DNA of 64,000 bases from Stutzerimonas nosocomialis. Its GTDB lineage: Bacteria; Pseudomonadota; Gammaproteobacteria; Pseudomonadales; Pseudomonadaceae. The position numbers were made by a program, and so were the translations under genes. The notes beneath the pieces were generated by a model that saw only the letters and a program-made list of their open reading frames with translations, ran no database searches and was not told the origin of the DNA. Location of the stretch: the NCBI RefSeq assembly GCF_005876855.1, contig NZ_QLAE01000010.1, forward strand, positions 1-64,000, read 5' to 3'. This document shows positions 36,587 through 45,490 of the stretch, piece by piece. The number at the start of each line of letters is the position of its first letter. Position 1 is the stretch's first letter.

Positions 36587-37654
36587 ATGGCCAGACCCGG
36601 ATACCGTCTCGCCCTGCTCGCCACCGCGCTCACCGTGGTGGTGGTCCTGCTTGGTGCCTACACGCGCCTGACCCACGCCGGCCTCGGCTGCCCCGACTGG
36701 CCGGGCTGCTACGGGTTTCTCGGCGTACCCATGAGCGAACACAAGCAGAGCCTGGCCGCCGAGCGCTTTCCCGATGCGCCGCTGGAAGTGCACAAGGGCT
36801 GGAACGAGATGATCCACCGCTACTTCGCCGGAGCGCTGGGGCTGGTCATTCTCGGCCTCGCGGTGCAGGCGGTGCGCCGCCGCCACACCCCCGGCCAACC
36901 CGTCAGGCTGCCGCTGCTGGTGCTCGCGGTGGTCATCGCGCAGGCGATCTTCGGCATGTGGACGGTCACCCTGCAGCTCTGGCCACAGGTGGTCACCGCG
37001 CATCTGCTGGGTGGGTTCGCCACCCTGAGCCTGCTGTTCCTGCTCTGTTTGCGGCTGTCCGGCGGGCTCGCGCCGCTGCCGGGGCTGCCGCGCCGGCTGC
37101 GGGCCTTCGCCGCGGCCGCGCTGCTCCTGGTGATCGGCCAGATCGCCCTCGGCGGCTGGGTCAGCGCCAACTACGCGGCCGTCGCCTGCGTCGACCTGCC
37201 GACCTGCCACGGCGAGTGGTGGCCGGAGATGGATTTCGCCAACGGCTTCCACCTGACCCAGCACATCGGCCCCAACTACCTCGGCGGGATGCTCTACAAC
37301 GAGGCCCGTACCGCGATCCACATGTCCCATCGCCTCGGCGCGCTGACCCTGACCCTGGTGCTGCTGACGCTCGCCGTCATGCTCTGGCGCCAGGGGCTCG
37401 GCCGGCTGGCCGCCCTGCTGGTGGCGGCGCTCGCCGTGCAGGTGACCCTCGGCATCAGCAACGTCCTGTTCCACCTGCCGCTGGCGGTCGCGGTGGGCCA
37501 CAACGGCGGCGGCGCCGCGCTGCTGCTGGTGCTGGTGCTGGTCAACTACCGGTTGCGCCCACTTCGCGCCCGCCAGCCCGAGGCCCTGTCCGCGACGACC
37601 CGCGCGCCCTTCGACCGGACGCGCCCCTTCCCTTTGCCCCAACGCACCTCATAA
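36587..37654 (+). CDS. ctaA: Heme A synthase (COX15/CtaA)
   Basis: A 355-residue membrane enzyme that oxidises heme O to heme A. It has eight helices. Key parts are AYTRLTHAGLGCPDWPGCYG near residue 25, HKGWNEMIHRYFAGALG (heme His) and a second-half repeat with IHMSHRLGALTLTLVLLTLAV and VGHNGGGAALLLVLVLVNYRL. CAAGGAG precedes the ATG. Working with CtaB, it supplies heme A to the CoxA subunit encoded upstream. Confidence 0.95.
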   Translation: MARPGYRLALLATALTVVVVLLGAYTRLTHAGLGCPDWPGCYGFLGVPMSEHKQSLAAERFPDAPLEVHKGWNEMIHRYFAGALGLVILGLAVQAVRRRHTPGQPVRLPLLVLAVVIAQAIFGMWTVTLQLWPQVVTAHLLGGFATLSLLFLLCLRLSGGLAPLPGLPRRLRAFAAAALLLVIGQIALGGWVSANYAAVACVDLPTCHGEWWPEMDFANGFHLTQHIGPNYLGGMLYNEARTAIHMSHRLGALTLTLVLLTLAVMLWRQGLGRLAALLVAALAVQVTLGISNVLFHLPLAVAVGHNGGGAALLLVLVLVNYRLRPLRARQPEALSATTRAPFDRTRPFPLPQRTS

Positions 37655-37664
37655 GGAGAACACC

Positions 37665-38564
37665 ATGGCCACGCTAGTCAGAGAACGATCGGCCAGTGCC
37701 GGCTGGCGCGACTACCTGGAGCTGACCAAGCCCAAGGTGGTGGTGCTGATGCTGATCACCTCGCTGGTCGGGATGTTCCTCGCCACGCGTTCGGGGGTGC
37801 CCTGGACGGTGCTGCTGTTCGGCAACCTCGGCATCGCGCTGTGCGCCGGCGGGGCGGCGGCGGTGAACCACGTGGTGGACCGGCGCATCGACGCGGTGAT
37901 GGCACGCACCCATCGCCGGCCGCTGGCGGAAGGCCGGGTCGGCCCGGTGCCGGCGCTGCTGTTCGCCCTGGTGTTGAGCGCGGCGGGCATGGCGCTGATG
38001 CTGACCTTCACCAACGCGCTGGCGGCCTGGCTGACCCTGGCCTCGCTGGTCGGCTACGCGGTGATCTACACGGGTTTTCTCAAGCGCGCGACGCCGCAGA
38101 ACATCGTCATCGGCGGGCTGGCCGGGGCGGCGCCGCCGTTGCTCGGCTGGGTCGCGGTCACCGGCCAGGTCACGGCCGAGCCGCTGTTGCTGGTGCTGAT
38201 CATCTTCGCCTGGACGCCCCCGCACTTCTGGGCGCTGGCCATTCACCGCAAGGCCGAGTACGCCGAGGCCGACGTCCCCATGCTGCCGGTGACCCATGGC
38301 GTGCAGTACACCAAGGTGCACATCCTGCTCTACACCGCGATGCTGCTGGCGGTGAGCTTCATGCCCTTCGCCATCCACATGAGCGGCTGGCTGTACCTGG
38401 CGGCGGCGACGCTGCTGGGCGCGCGCTTTCTCTACTGGACCGTTGCGCTGTACCGCGAAAGCCGGCCGCACGCGGCGATCGGTACCTTCAAGTTCAGCAT
38501 CTACTACCTGTTCCTGCTGTTCATCGCGCTGCTGGTCGATCACTATCTGATGCTGGCTCTCTGA
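37665..38564 (+). CDS. ctaB: Protoheme IX farnesyltransferase (heme O synthase)
   Basis: A 299-residue UbiA-family prenyltransferase, with about nine helices, that attaches a farnesyl group to heme B. The first Asp-rich motif lies in NHVVDRRIDAVMARTHRRPL and a second, conserved family loop is PPHFWALAIHRKAEYAEADVPMLPVTHG. AAGGAGAA precedes the ATG. CyoE is the same family; the context next to ctaA supports ctaB. Confidence 0.95.
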   Translation: MATLVRERSASAGWRDYLELTKPKVVVLMLITSLVGMFLATRSGVPWTVLLFGNLGIALCAGGAAAVNHVVDRRIDAVMARTHRRPLAEGRVGPVPALLFALVLSAAGMALMLTFTNALAAWLTLASLVGYAVIYTGFLKRATPQNIVIGGLAGAAPPLLGWVAVTGQVTAEPLLLVLIIFAWTPPHFWALAIHRKAEYAEADVPMLPVTHGVQYTKVHILLYTAMLLAVSFMPFAIHMSGWLYLAAATLLGARFLYWTVALYRESRPHAAIGTFKFSIYYLFLLFIALLVDHYLMLAL

Positions 38565-38578
38565 CCCGCAGGCTTTCG

Positions 38579-39214
38579 ATGACCCGCATTCAAAAAACCG
38601 TACTGGTGCTCGTCGCCGTGGTCGCCCTGATCGTCGGGCTGACCGTGCACCGGGTCCTCAACAGCAGCGCCCAGGCCAACCCGGCGGCGCTGCTCGACGC
38701 CGGTATCGTGCTCCTGCCTCAGACGCGACCCATGCCGGATCTGCGCCTCACCGACGAGAACGGCGAGCCGGTGCAGCTCGACCAGCTCGAGGGCCGCTGG
38801 ACGCTGCTGTTCTTCGGCTACACCTTCTGCCCGGACATCTGCCCGGCCACCCTGGCCGAGCTGCGCCAGCTCAGGAGCGGGCTGCCCGAAGCGCTGCGCG
38901 ACCGGGTGCAGCCGATCCTGGTGACCGTCGACCCCCACCGCGACACGCCCGAGCAGCTCAGGCAGTACCTGGGCTTCTTCGGCGCGGGCTTCAAGGGCCT
39001 GACCGGGCCGATGGAGGGCATCCAGACGCTGGCCGATGCCGTGGGCATTCCCTTCATCCCGGCCGACACCTCGAAGGAAAACTACACGGTCGATCACAGC
39101 GGCAACCTCGCGCTGATCGGCCCCGACGGCAGCCAGCACGGTTTCATCCGGGCGCCGCTCAAGACCGACAAGCTGGCCGAGCAGCTGCCGAAGCTGATCG
39201 GGCGCGACGGCTAG
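38579..39214 (+). CDS. SCO1/SenC-type copper chaperone
   Basis: A 211-residue membrane-tethered thioredoxin-fold protein with copper ligands C84 and C88 (FCPDIC) and H173 (VDHSG), the SCO set for CuA maturation of subunit II. One N-terminal helix lies at residues 7-24. It ends the cox operon: the ATG follows ctaB by 14 bases, and a convergent heme receptor gene begins 19 bases past the stop. Confidence 0.94.
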   Translation: MTRIQKTVLVLVAVVALIVGLTVHRVLNSSAQANPAALLDAGIVLLPQTRPMPDLRLTDENGEPVQLDQLEGRWTLLFFGYTFCPDICPATLAELRQLRSGLPEALRDRVQPILVTVDPHRDTPEQLRQYLGFFGAGFKGLTGPMEGIQTLADAVGIPFIPADTSKENYTVDHSGNLALIGPDGSQHGFIRAPLKTDKLAEQLPKLIGRDG

Positions 39215-39233
39215 GGCGCGCCCGGAGCGCCGC

Positions 39234-41426
39234 TCAGATCGACCAGACCACGTTCACCGACACGTTGCGCCCCGGCTGGGTCAGGCGGTCGAGGTTGGCC
39301 GGCGCGAGGAAACCCGCCTCGCCGGTGCTGTCGTAGCCGCGCACGTCATCCCACAGCCAGTATTTCTTGTCGGCGAGGTTGTAGAGCCCGGCATTGACCG
39401 TGATGTCCGGCGTGACGCGGTAGTAGCCGGTCAGGTCGACCACGCCGAAACCGGGGGTGCGGAACTGGGTGGTGCCGTCCGCGGCGTGGTAGGTGGTGTC
39501 GTCGACCCGGGTCTTGCGCCGCACCAGCGTCCAGTTGAGCAGGGCGCCATAGGTGCCTTCGACCTGGTCGTAGCCCAGGCCGAACACACCGGTGAGCGGG
39601 TTGACGCTGTTGATCGGCCGGCCGCTGTCGCGGTTCTCGCCCCAGGCATAGGCGATCGAACCCTGGGTGTAGAGCCCCGCCGGCAGGCCGAAGCCGCCCA
39701 GTTCGAGCCGCCCCTGGGCCTCGGCGCCGCGGATCACCGCCTTGTCGATGTTGGTGGACTGGAAGGTGGTGTAGCTGCCGCCGCCGCCCAGCGCATCCTC
39801 TTCGATGAAGTCGCGGTAGCGGTTGTAGAAGGCCGCCAGGCCGAAGCGGCCATGGTCGAAGCGCCCGCGCAGGCCCACCTCGATGCCCTTGCTGGTTTCC
39901 GGGTCGAGGCTCGAGTTGCCGATGACCTGGTAGCCGCCGCTGTCGTTGGTGAAGTTGCCGTACAGCGCCTTGGCCGTGGGCGTGCGGAAGCCTTCGGCGT
40001 ACTGGCCGTAGAGGCTGTACTGGTCGTTCAGGGCGTAGGTGATGCCGAGCTTGGGCGAGACGCGGTGCCAGGTCTTGTCGTCCAGGTCGATCTCGTCGGC
40101 GGCGACCGTGGACAGGTAGGCCGCGGTGGCTTTCGGGTCGAGGGTCTCGTGGTCGTAGCGCAGCCCCGGCAGGAAGGTCCAGCGGCCGTATTCGATGCGG
40201 TCCTGCATGAACACGCCCCAGGTCCGCACGGTGGGATCGGGGAAGTCACTGGCATACAGCGGGGTGGCGCTGCCGGTGCGCAGGCCGCTCACGTCGCTGT
40301 GCTGGTAGCTCAGGCCGTAGGTGAGGTGATGCGCGGTCCGGCCGAGGGCGAATGCCTTGTCGAACTGGTTGTCCAGCGTCCAGTTCTGCTCCTGGTAGGT
40401 GGTCTTGCGGTAGCGGCTGGTGGCGCTGTTGGGCTGGTAGGTGCGCTCGTCGGTCCCGGCGTTCTGGTAGCTCAGGCGCGCGGTCCAGGTGTCGGCCAGC
40501 GATGAGTCGAAGGCCAGGCGGTTTTCCAGGCTGTAGCGCTCGCGCTCGATCTCGTTGAGCACGTTGCGACCGAGGTAGGCCCGGGTCGGGAAGCCGAACA
40601 GCGCGGTCGGCGAGCTCAGGATGTCGCCATCCATGCGCGCGCGGTAATGCTCGTAGGTCAGCTTGAGTGCGTTGTCCTCGCCATAGCGGTAGCCGAGCTT
40701 GGCCAGCACGTTGTAGGCCTCGTTGTCCTCGGGGTTGGCCTCGCTGCGGCCGGTGCCGGTGCCGCCGACGTTGCCCCGGGTCTCGGTTTCCTGCCCGCTG
40801 CGCCTGCTGTAGTGCAGCAGCCCCTCGAACGCATCCTGGCGACCGGCCACGGTGGCCGAGCCCAGCCAGCTCTCGTCGGCCGAGCTGTAGCCTGTCTTCA
40901 GGCGTGCGCCGACGTCCTGGCCGGGTTTGATGATGTCGGACGGATCGAGGGTGAAGTAGCTGACGGCGCCGCCGATGGCGTTGCTGCCGTACAGCGCCGA
41001 GGCGGGGCCGTGGAGGATTTCGACCGCGCGGATGATCTCCGGGTCGACGTAGTTGCGACGGGTATTGGCGTAGGGGCCGAAGGCATAGGCGTCGGGCACT
41101 TCCACGCCGTCGATCTGGGTCAGCACGCGATTGCCGTCGATGCCGCGGATGGTATAGCCGCTGAGGCCGGACGCATGCCCGGTGCCGGATACCGAGACGC
41201 CGGGCTGGTCGCGGACCAGGTCCTTGATGCTGTTGACGTTGCGCTGGTCGAGCGCTCGCCGCTCGATGACCGAGACGCTGGCCGGGACGTCCTCGACCGA
41301 GGCCTGGGTGCGCGTCGCGCTGACGGTGATACTGGGCAACTGCATGGGTTGGGCGAAGGTCACCGCCGGGGCGAGCGCCAATAAGGCGAGGCTGGAACCG
41401 AGGGAAAGGCGAGGCGTGGGCTTCAT
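39234..41426 (-). CDS. TonB-dependent heme/hemoglobin receptor
   Basis: A 730-residue outer-membrane receptor with signal peptide (to about TFAQP), plug domain (LPSITVSATRTQASVEDVPASVSVI, GVSVSGTGHASGLSGYTIRGIDGNRVLTQIDGVEVP, LHGPASALYGSNAIGGAV) and a 22-strand barrel ending in the aromatic-terminal SVNVVWSI. The FRTP...YG motif in the FRTPTAKALYGNF region and NPNPLT-like spacing match the TonB-hemoglobin/transferrin/lactoferrin family. Divergent from the hmuSTUV genes with a Fur-like site between. The start at 41426 has AGGA at good spacing; the ATG at 41435 does not. Confidence 0.9.
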   Translation of the reverse strand: MKPTPRLSLGSSLALLALAPAVTFAQPMQLPSITVSATRTQASVEDVPASVSVIERRALDQRNVNSIKDLVRDQPGVSVSGTGHASGLSGYTIRGIDGNRVLTQIDGVEVPDAYAFGPYANTRRNYVDPEIIRAVEILHGPASALYGSNAIGGAVSYFTLDPSDIIKPGQDVGARLKTGYSSADESWLGSATVAGRQDAFEGLLHYSRRSGQETETRGNVGGTGTGRSEANPEDNEAYNVLAKLGYRYGEDNALKLTYEHYRARMDGDILSSPTALFGFPTRAYLGRNVLNEIERERYSLENRLAFDSSLADTWTARLSYQNAGTDERTYQPNSATSRYRKTTYQEQNWTLDNQFDKAFALGRTAHHLTYGLSYQHSDVSGLRTGSATPLYASDFPDPTVRTWGVFMQDRIEYGRWTFLPGLRYDHETLDPKATAAYLSTVAADEIDLDDKTWHRVSPKLGITYALNDQYSLYGQYAEGFRTPTAKALYGNFTNDSGGYQVIGNSSLDPETSKGIEVGLRGRFDHGRFGLAAFYNRYRDFIEEDALGGGGSYTTFQSTNIDKAVIRGAEAQGRLELGGFGLPAGLYTQGSIAYAWGENRDSGRPINSVNPLTGVFGLGYDQVEGTYGALLNWTLVRRKTRVDDTTYHAADGTTQFRTPGFGVVDLTGYYRVTPDITVNAGLYNLADKKYWLWDDVRGYDSTGEAGFLAPANLDRLTQPGRNVSVNVVWSI

Positions 41427-41500
41427 GGGGTGCATTCCTGTGCGAGGTGGCGGTCGCAGATCCTAGGCTGCAATTGTTTGGATGTAAATCATTCGCATTT

Positions 41501-41519
41501 GATAATGAGAGTGACTTGC
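41501..41519. promoter_or_regulatory. Fur-box-like operator between the heme receptor and hmuS
   Basis: GATAATGAGAGTGACTTGC matches the 19-base Fur consensus at 13 positions by my count, with an intact GATAATGA left half. The AT-rich sequence just before it (41483-41500) offers a second overlapping partial site. The gap serves both divergent heme genes, so iron control of both is expected. Confidence 0.6.
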
Positions 41520-41588
41520 TTGTAAGCTGGTCCGCCTCGGCCCGCTGTCGGGGCCATCCCCCTTTCTCTTTTCAAGGAAGCTCAAGAG

Positions 41589-42647
41589 ATGTCACTCACC
41601 GCCTCTCCTTCCACGCTGTACCAGAACTGGCAGGCCCTGCGTCAGGCGCAGCCGGCGCTTCGCGCACGCGATGCGGCCGCCGCCCTGGCCGTCAGCGAGG
41701 CCGAACTGGTGGCCAGCCGCCTGGGCATCGACGCCGTGCGCCTGCAGCCGAACTGGCGCGAACTGCTCCCGGCCCTCGAGCCGCTGGGGCGGATCATGGC
41801 CCTGACCCGCAACGAGCATTGCGTCCACGAGCGCAAGGGCGTCTACCGCGACGTCACCATCGGCGGCAACGGGCAGATGGGGCTGGTGGTCTCGCCCGAC
41901 ATCGACCTGCGGTTGTTCCTCACCGGCTGGAGCAGCGCCTTCGCGGTGAACGAGCAGACCCCGCGCGGGATGCAGCGCAGCCTGCAGGTGTTCGATCACC
42001 AGGGCGTCGCGGTGCACAAGGTCTACCTCACCGAGGACAGCGACCAGGATGCCTGGGCGGCGCTGACCGAGCGCTTCGCCGAACCGGACCAGGGCATGAC
42101 GCTGGACCTGCAGCCGCACGAGCCGGCCGCCATCGCCCGTCCCGACGCGGCCATCGACGTCGACGTGCTGCGCCTGGGCTGGTCCGAACTCAAGGACACG
42201 CACCATTTCTTCGCCCTGCTGAAGAAGCACGGCGTGCAGCGCACCCAGGCGCTGCGGCTGGCCGGGCGGGACTGGGCCGAACGCCTGCCGCTGACCGAAC
42301 TGCCGATGCTGTTCGAGCGGGCGGCCGTCTCGCAGGTACCGATCATGGTGTTCGTCGGCAACCGCCACTGCATCCAGATCCACACCGGCCCGGTGAACAG
42401 CCTTCGCTGGATGGACCACTGGTTCAACGTCCTGGACCCCGACTTCAACCTGCATCTGGACGTGCGCGGCGTGACCGAGCTGTGGCGGGTCCGCAAGCCG
42501 AGCAGCGACGGCGTCATCACCAGCTGGGAGGCCTTCGACGCCCAGGGCGAGCTGGTCGTGCAGCTGTTCGGCGCGCGCAAGCCGGGGATTCCCGAGCGCG
42601 AAGACTGGCGCGCGCTGGCCGAGGCGCCGGCTGCCGTGGAGGCCTGA
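41589..42647 (+). CDS. hmuS: Heme-degrading/trafficking factor HmuS (PhuS-like)
   Basis: A 352-residue cytosolic protein with two similar halves, the HemS/PhuS fold. ERKGVYRDVTIGGNGQMGLVVSPDIDLRLFLTGW begins the first beta-sheet block and KDTHHFFALLKKHGV carries His residues at the place where PhuS binds heme. VFVGNRHCIQIHTGPV and GVTEVWR-like GVTELWRVRKPS are family marks. It takes heme from the importer to a heme oxygenase or degrades it. The ABC genes follow directly. Confidence 0.92.
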   Translation: MSLTASPSTLYQNWQALRQAQPALRARDAAAALAVSEAELVASRLGIDAVRLQPNWRELLPALEPLGRIMALTRNEHCVHERKGVYRDVTIGGNGQMGLVVSPDIDLRLFLTGWSSAFAVNEQTPRGMQRSLQVFDHQGVAVHKVYLTEDSDQDAWAALTERFAEPDQGMTLDLQPHEPAAIARPDAAIDVDVLRLGWSELKDTHHFFALLKKHGVQRTQALRLAGRDWAERLPLTELPMLFERAAVSQVPIMVFVGNRHCIQIHTGPVNSLRWMDHWFNVLDPDFNLHLDVRGVTELWRVRKPSSDGVITSWEAFDAQGELVVQLFGARKPGIPEREDWRALAEAPAAVEA

Positions 42648-42649
42648 GC

Positions 42650-43534
42650 ATGCGTGCCTGGCTCGGGGGCGTCCTGTTGGGACTCGTTTGCAGCGTCGCG
42701 GCCCACGGCGAGCCGCTGCCCCAGCGCTGGGTCAGCGCGGGTGGTTCGCTGACCGAATGGATCGCCGCCCTCGGCGGCGAGGCCAGGCTGGTGGGCGTCG
42801 ACACCACCAGCCAGCATCCGGCCTCGGTGCAGACGCTGCCGAGCATCGGCTACCAGCGCCAGCTGGCCGCCGAGGGGATACTCGCGTTGCGCCCGGACGT
42901 GCTCGTCGGCAGCGAGGAAATGGGGCCGCCCACGGTACTCGATCAACTGCGCGGGGCCGGTGTGCAGGTCCTGACGCTTTCGGCGGAGCCGGAGCTGGCG
43001 AGCCTGGCGGACACCCTCGAACGGCTCGGGCGACTGCTCGGCGAGCCGGCCCGGGCCTCGCAGTCGTTCGAGGAGTACCGGCAGCGCCTGGCGCGCCAGG
43101 CCGATTGGGTCGCCGCGGCGCAGACGTCCGCTGAGGCGCCCGGCGTATTGCTGCTGTTCGGCCAGGGCGGCGGCAACCTGCTGGCGGGCGGGCAGGGCAC
43201 CAGCGCCGACTGGCTGATCGAGCGGGCCGGAGGGCGCAACCTGGCCGGCCATCACGGCTTCAAGCCGCTTTCCAGCGAGACCCTGGCCGCGCTCGACCCG
43301 GACGTGCTGATCGTCACCGATCGCAGCCTGGCCGGCGCCGCCATGAGCGAGGCGCTGCTGGCCCGGCACCCGGCGCTGGCCTCGTTGCGCGCCGTGCGCG
43401 AGTCGCGGATCTACGGCCTCGATCCGACCTTGCTGGTCGGTGGGCTCGGCCCACGCCTGCCCGCCGAGCTGGCGGCGCTGGCGGCGGCCTTTTATCCTCA
43501 CGCCCAGGCCCTGACCACCGACGTAACCCGATGA
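42650..43534 (+). CDS. hmuT: Heme ABC transporter periplasmic binding protein
   Basis: A 294-residue class III binding protein with a cleavable signal (residues 1-20). It has RWVSAGGSLTEWIAALGGEARLVGVDTTSQHP and SIGYQRQLAAEGILAL, where Y68 is at the position of the heme ligand in PhuT/ShuT. The typical two-lobe fold ends at about residue 290. It starts 3 bases after the hmuS stop and overlaps hmuU (ATGA). Confidence 0.92.
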   Translation: MRAWLGGVLLGLVCSVAAHGEPLPQRWVSAGGSLTEWIAALGGEARLVGVDTTSQHPASVQTLPSIGYQRQLAAEGILALRPDVLVGSEEMGPPTVLDQLRGAGVQVLTLSAEPELASLADTLERLGRLLGEPARASQSFEEYRQRLARQADWVAAAQTSAEAPGVLLLFGQGGGNLLAGGQGTSADWLIERAGGRNLAGHHGFKPLSSETLAALDPDVLIVTDRSLAGAAMSEALLARHPALASLRAVRESRIYGLDPTLLVGGLGPRLPAELAALAAAFYPHAQALTTDVTR

Positions 43535-44568
43535 CCCCTGTCCTGCCCGCGCGCCTGCTGTTCGTACTGCTGGCGCTTCTCCTGCTGCTCGCCGTCTGGC
43601 TGTCCCTGGCGCTCGGGCCGGTGAGCCTCGCGCCGGGCGATACCTGGCGCGCCGTGCTCAGCCTGGCGGGCCTGGGCGACTCCCATCCGGGGCTCGCCCA
43701 GGCCGAGCTCATCCTCGGCCAGATCCGCCTGCCGCGCACCCTGCTGGGTCTGGCGGTGGGCGCGGTGCTGGCGCTGACCGGGGTGGCGATGCAGGGGCTG
43801 TTCCGCAACCCGCTCGCCGACCCGGGGCTGATCGGCGTCTCCAGCGGCGCCGCCCTCGGCGCGGCCGTGGCGATCGTCTTCGGCTCCGCGCTGGGGGGCC
43901 TGCCGGTGGCGTTCGAGCCCTATCTGCTGTCGGCGAGTGCCTTCGCCGGCGGGTTGGTGGTCACCGCCACGGTCTATCGCCTGGGCCGCCGCGAGGGCCA
44001 GACCAGCGTCGCCACCATGCTGCTCGCTGGCATCGCGCTGACCGCCCTGGCCGGCGCCGCCATTGGCCTGTTCACCTATCTCGCCGACGACGCCACCCTG
44101 CGCACCCTGACCTTCTGGAACCTGGGCAGCCTCAATGGCGCGAGTTACGCCCGGCTCTGGCCGCTGCTGCTGATCGCCGCGGCGGTGGCGCTGTGGTTGC
44201 CGCGCCGCGCGGCCGCGCTCAACGCCTTGCTGCTGGGTGAATCCGAGGCGCGCCATCTCGGCTTTTCGGTGGAGCGGCTCAAGCGCGAGCTGGTGTTTCT
44301 CACCGCCCTGGGCGTCGGTGCGGCCGTGGCGGCGGCGGGGCTGATCGGTTTCATCGGACTGGTGGTGCCGCACCTGATTCGCCTGCTCAGCGGGCCGGAT
44401 CACCGCGTGCTGCTGCCCGCCGCGGCGCTGGCCGGCGCCAGCCTGCTGCTGTTTGCCGACCTGCTGGCGCGGCTGCTCCTGGCGCCGGCCGAGTTGCCGA
44501 TCGGCATCGTCACCGCGCTGCTGGGGGCGCCGTTCTTCCTGTTCCTGCTGGTGCGGGGGCGCAGCTGA
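43531..44568 (+). CDS. hmuU: Heme ABC transporter permease
   Basis: A 345-residue FecCD-family permease with ten predicted helices. [42 protein letters not shown] is the highly conserved family block, and [23 protein letters not shown] contains the coupling helix that contacts HmuV. Overlaps both neighbours. A homodimer is expected. Confidence 0.95.
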   Translation: MTPVLPARLLFVLLALLLLLAVWLSLALGPVSLAPGDTWRAVLSLAGLGDSHPGLAQAELILGQIRLPRTLLGLAVGAVLALTGVAMQGLFRNPLADPGLIGVSSGAALGAAVAIVFGSALGGLPVAFEPYLLSASAFAGGLVVTATVYRLGRREGQTSVATMLLAGIALTALAGAAIGLFTYLADDATLRTLTFWNLGSLNGASYARLWPLLLIAAAVALWLPRRAAALNALLLGESEARHLGFSVERLKRELVFLTALGVGAAVAAAGLIGFIGLVVPHLIRLLSGPDHRVLLPAAALAGASLLLFADLLARLLLAPAELPIGIVTALLGAPFFLFLLVRGRS

Positions 44569-45335
44569 TGCTCAGGGTCGAGAATCTCGAAGTCAGGCGC
44601 GGCAGCCGAAGCGTCCTGCAGCGCATCGATCTGCAGCTGCGCGCCGGCGAGGTGTTCGGCGTGCTGGGGCCGAACGGTGCCGGCAAGAGCACCCTGCTCG
44701 GTGCCCTCAGTGGCGAGCTTGCGGTCAGCGAGGGACGGGTTTTGCTGGCCGATCGTCCGCTGGCGCAGTGGCCGTCGCGCGAGCGGGCGCAGCGCCTGGC
44801 CGTGCTGCCGCAGCAGTCGAGCCTGAGTTTCGGGTTCAGGGTGCAAGAGGTGGTCGCCATGGGCCGGCTGCCCCACGCCGAAGGCCGCGCGGCGGACCTG
44901 CGCATCGTCGATCAGGCGCTGGCCGCGGCCGATGCCGCGCATCTGCGGGACCGCAGCTACCTGGCGCTGTCCGGCGGCGAGCGCCAGCGCGTGCACCTGG
45001 CGCGGGTGCTGGCGCAGCTCTGGCCCGGCGCCGAGGGGCGGGTGCTGCTGCTCGACGAGCCCACCTCGGCGCTGGACCCCTTGCACCAGCACAGCACCCT
45101 GCAGGCGGTGCGCGGCTTCGCCGAGCGTGGCGCGGCGGTGCTGGTGATCCTCCACGACCTCAACCTGGCGGCGCGCTATTGCGATCGCCTGCTGCTCCTG
45201 CACGAGGGGCATGCGTACTCGCAGGGTTCGGTCGAACAGGTCCTGCAGCCGCAGCCGCTGCGCGACGTGTTCGGCCTGGACGTGCTGGTGCAGCGCCACC
45301 CGGAGCGTGGCCACCCGCTGGTGGTGGTGCGCTGA
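44568..45335 (+). CDS. hmuV: Heme ABC transporter ATPase
   Basis: A 255-residue ATPase with Walker [11 protein letters not shown]-loop VLPQQSSL, signature [19 protein letters not shown] and Walker [17 protein letters not shown]. The insertion with PGAEGR before Walker B is typical of HmuV. The C-terminal tail is short. The ATG is shared with the last base of the hmuU TGA. It powers heme import with HmuTU. Confidence 0.95.
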   Translation: MLRVENLEVRRGSRSVLQRIDLQLRAGEVFGVLGPNGAGKSTLLGALSGELAVSEGRVLLADRPLAQWPSRERAQRLAVLPQQSSLSFGFRVQEVVAMGRLPHAEGRAADLRIVDQALAAADAAHLRDRSYLALSGGERQRVHLARVLAQLWPGAEGRVLLLDEPTSALDPLHQHSTLQAVRGFAERGAAVLVILHDLNLAARYCDRLLLLHEGHAYSQGSVEQVLQPQPLRDVFGLDVLVQRHPERGHPLVVVR

Positions 45336-45398
45336 GCATATCCTGCACGGGAGGGCGCGCCAGAGCGGTTGCGCTCTTCAGGAGGTACACGACAGGAA

Positions 45399-45415
45399 TG
45401 CAATAACATATCATC
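45399..45415. promoter_or_regulatory. Possible metal-regulator half-site upstream of the ABC importer
   Basis: TGCAATAACATATCATC, read on the minus strand as GATGATATGTTATTGCA, contains GATATGTTAT, close to one arm (GAAATGTTAT) of Zur operators. The other arm is poor. It lies about 75 bases before the importer start. It may be chance in an AT-rich island. Confidence 0.25.
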
Positions 45416-45490
45416 AGCGGCCGCGCTCGCCGCCGCGGCCGTGTGTCCTCGGCCCGGCGACATCGTCGTTTGCCGGAAGAAGGACGCTTC

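Noticed and set aside
41447-42647. A long frame reading through hmuS into hmuT
   Set aside because: It is the upstream extension of the hmuT frame and overlaps hmuS, which has its own start, length and motifs. hmuT begins at 42650.
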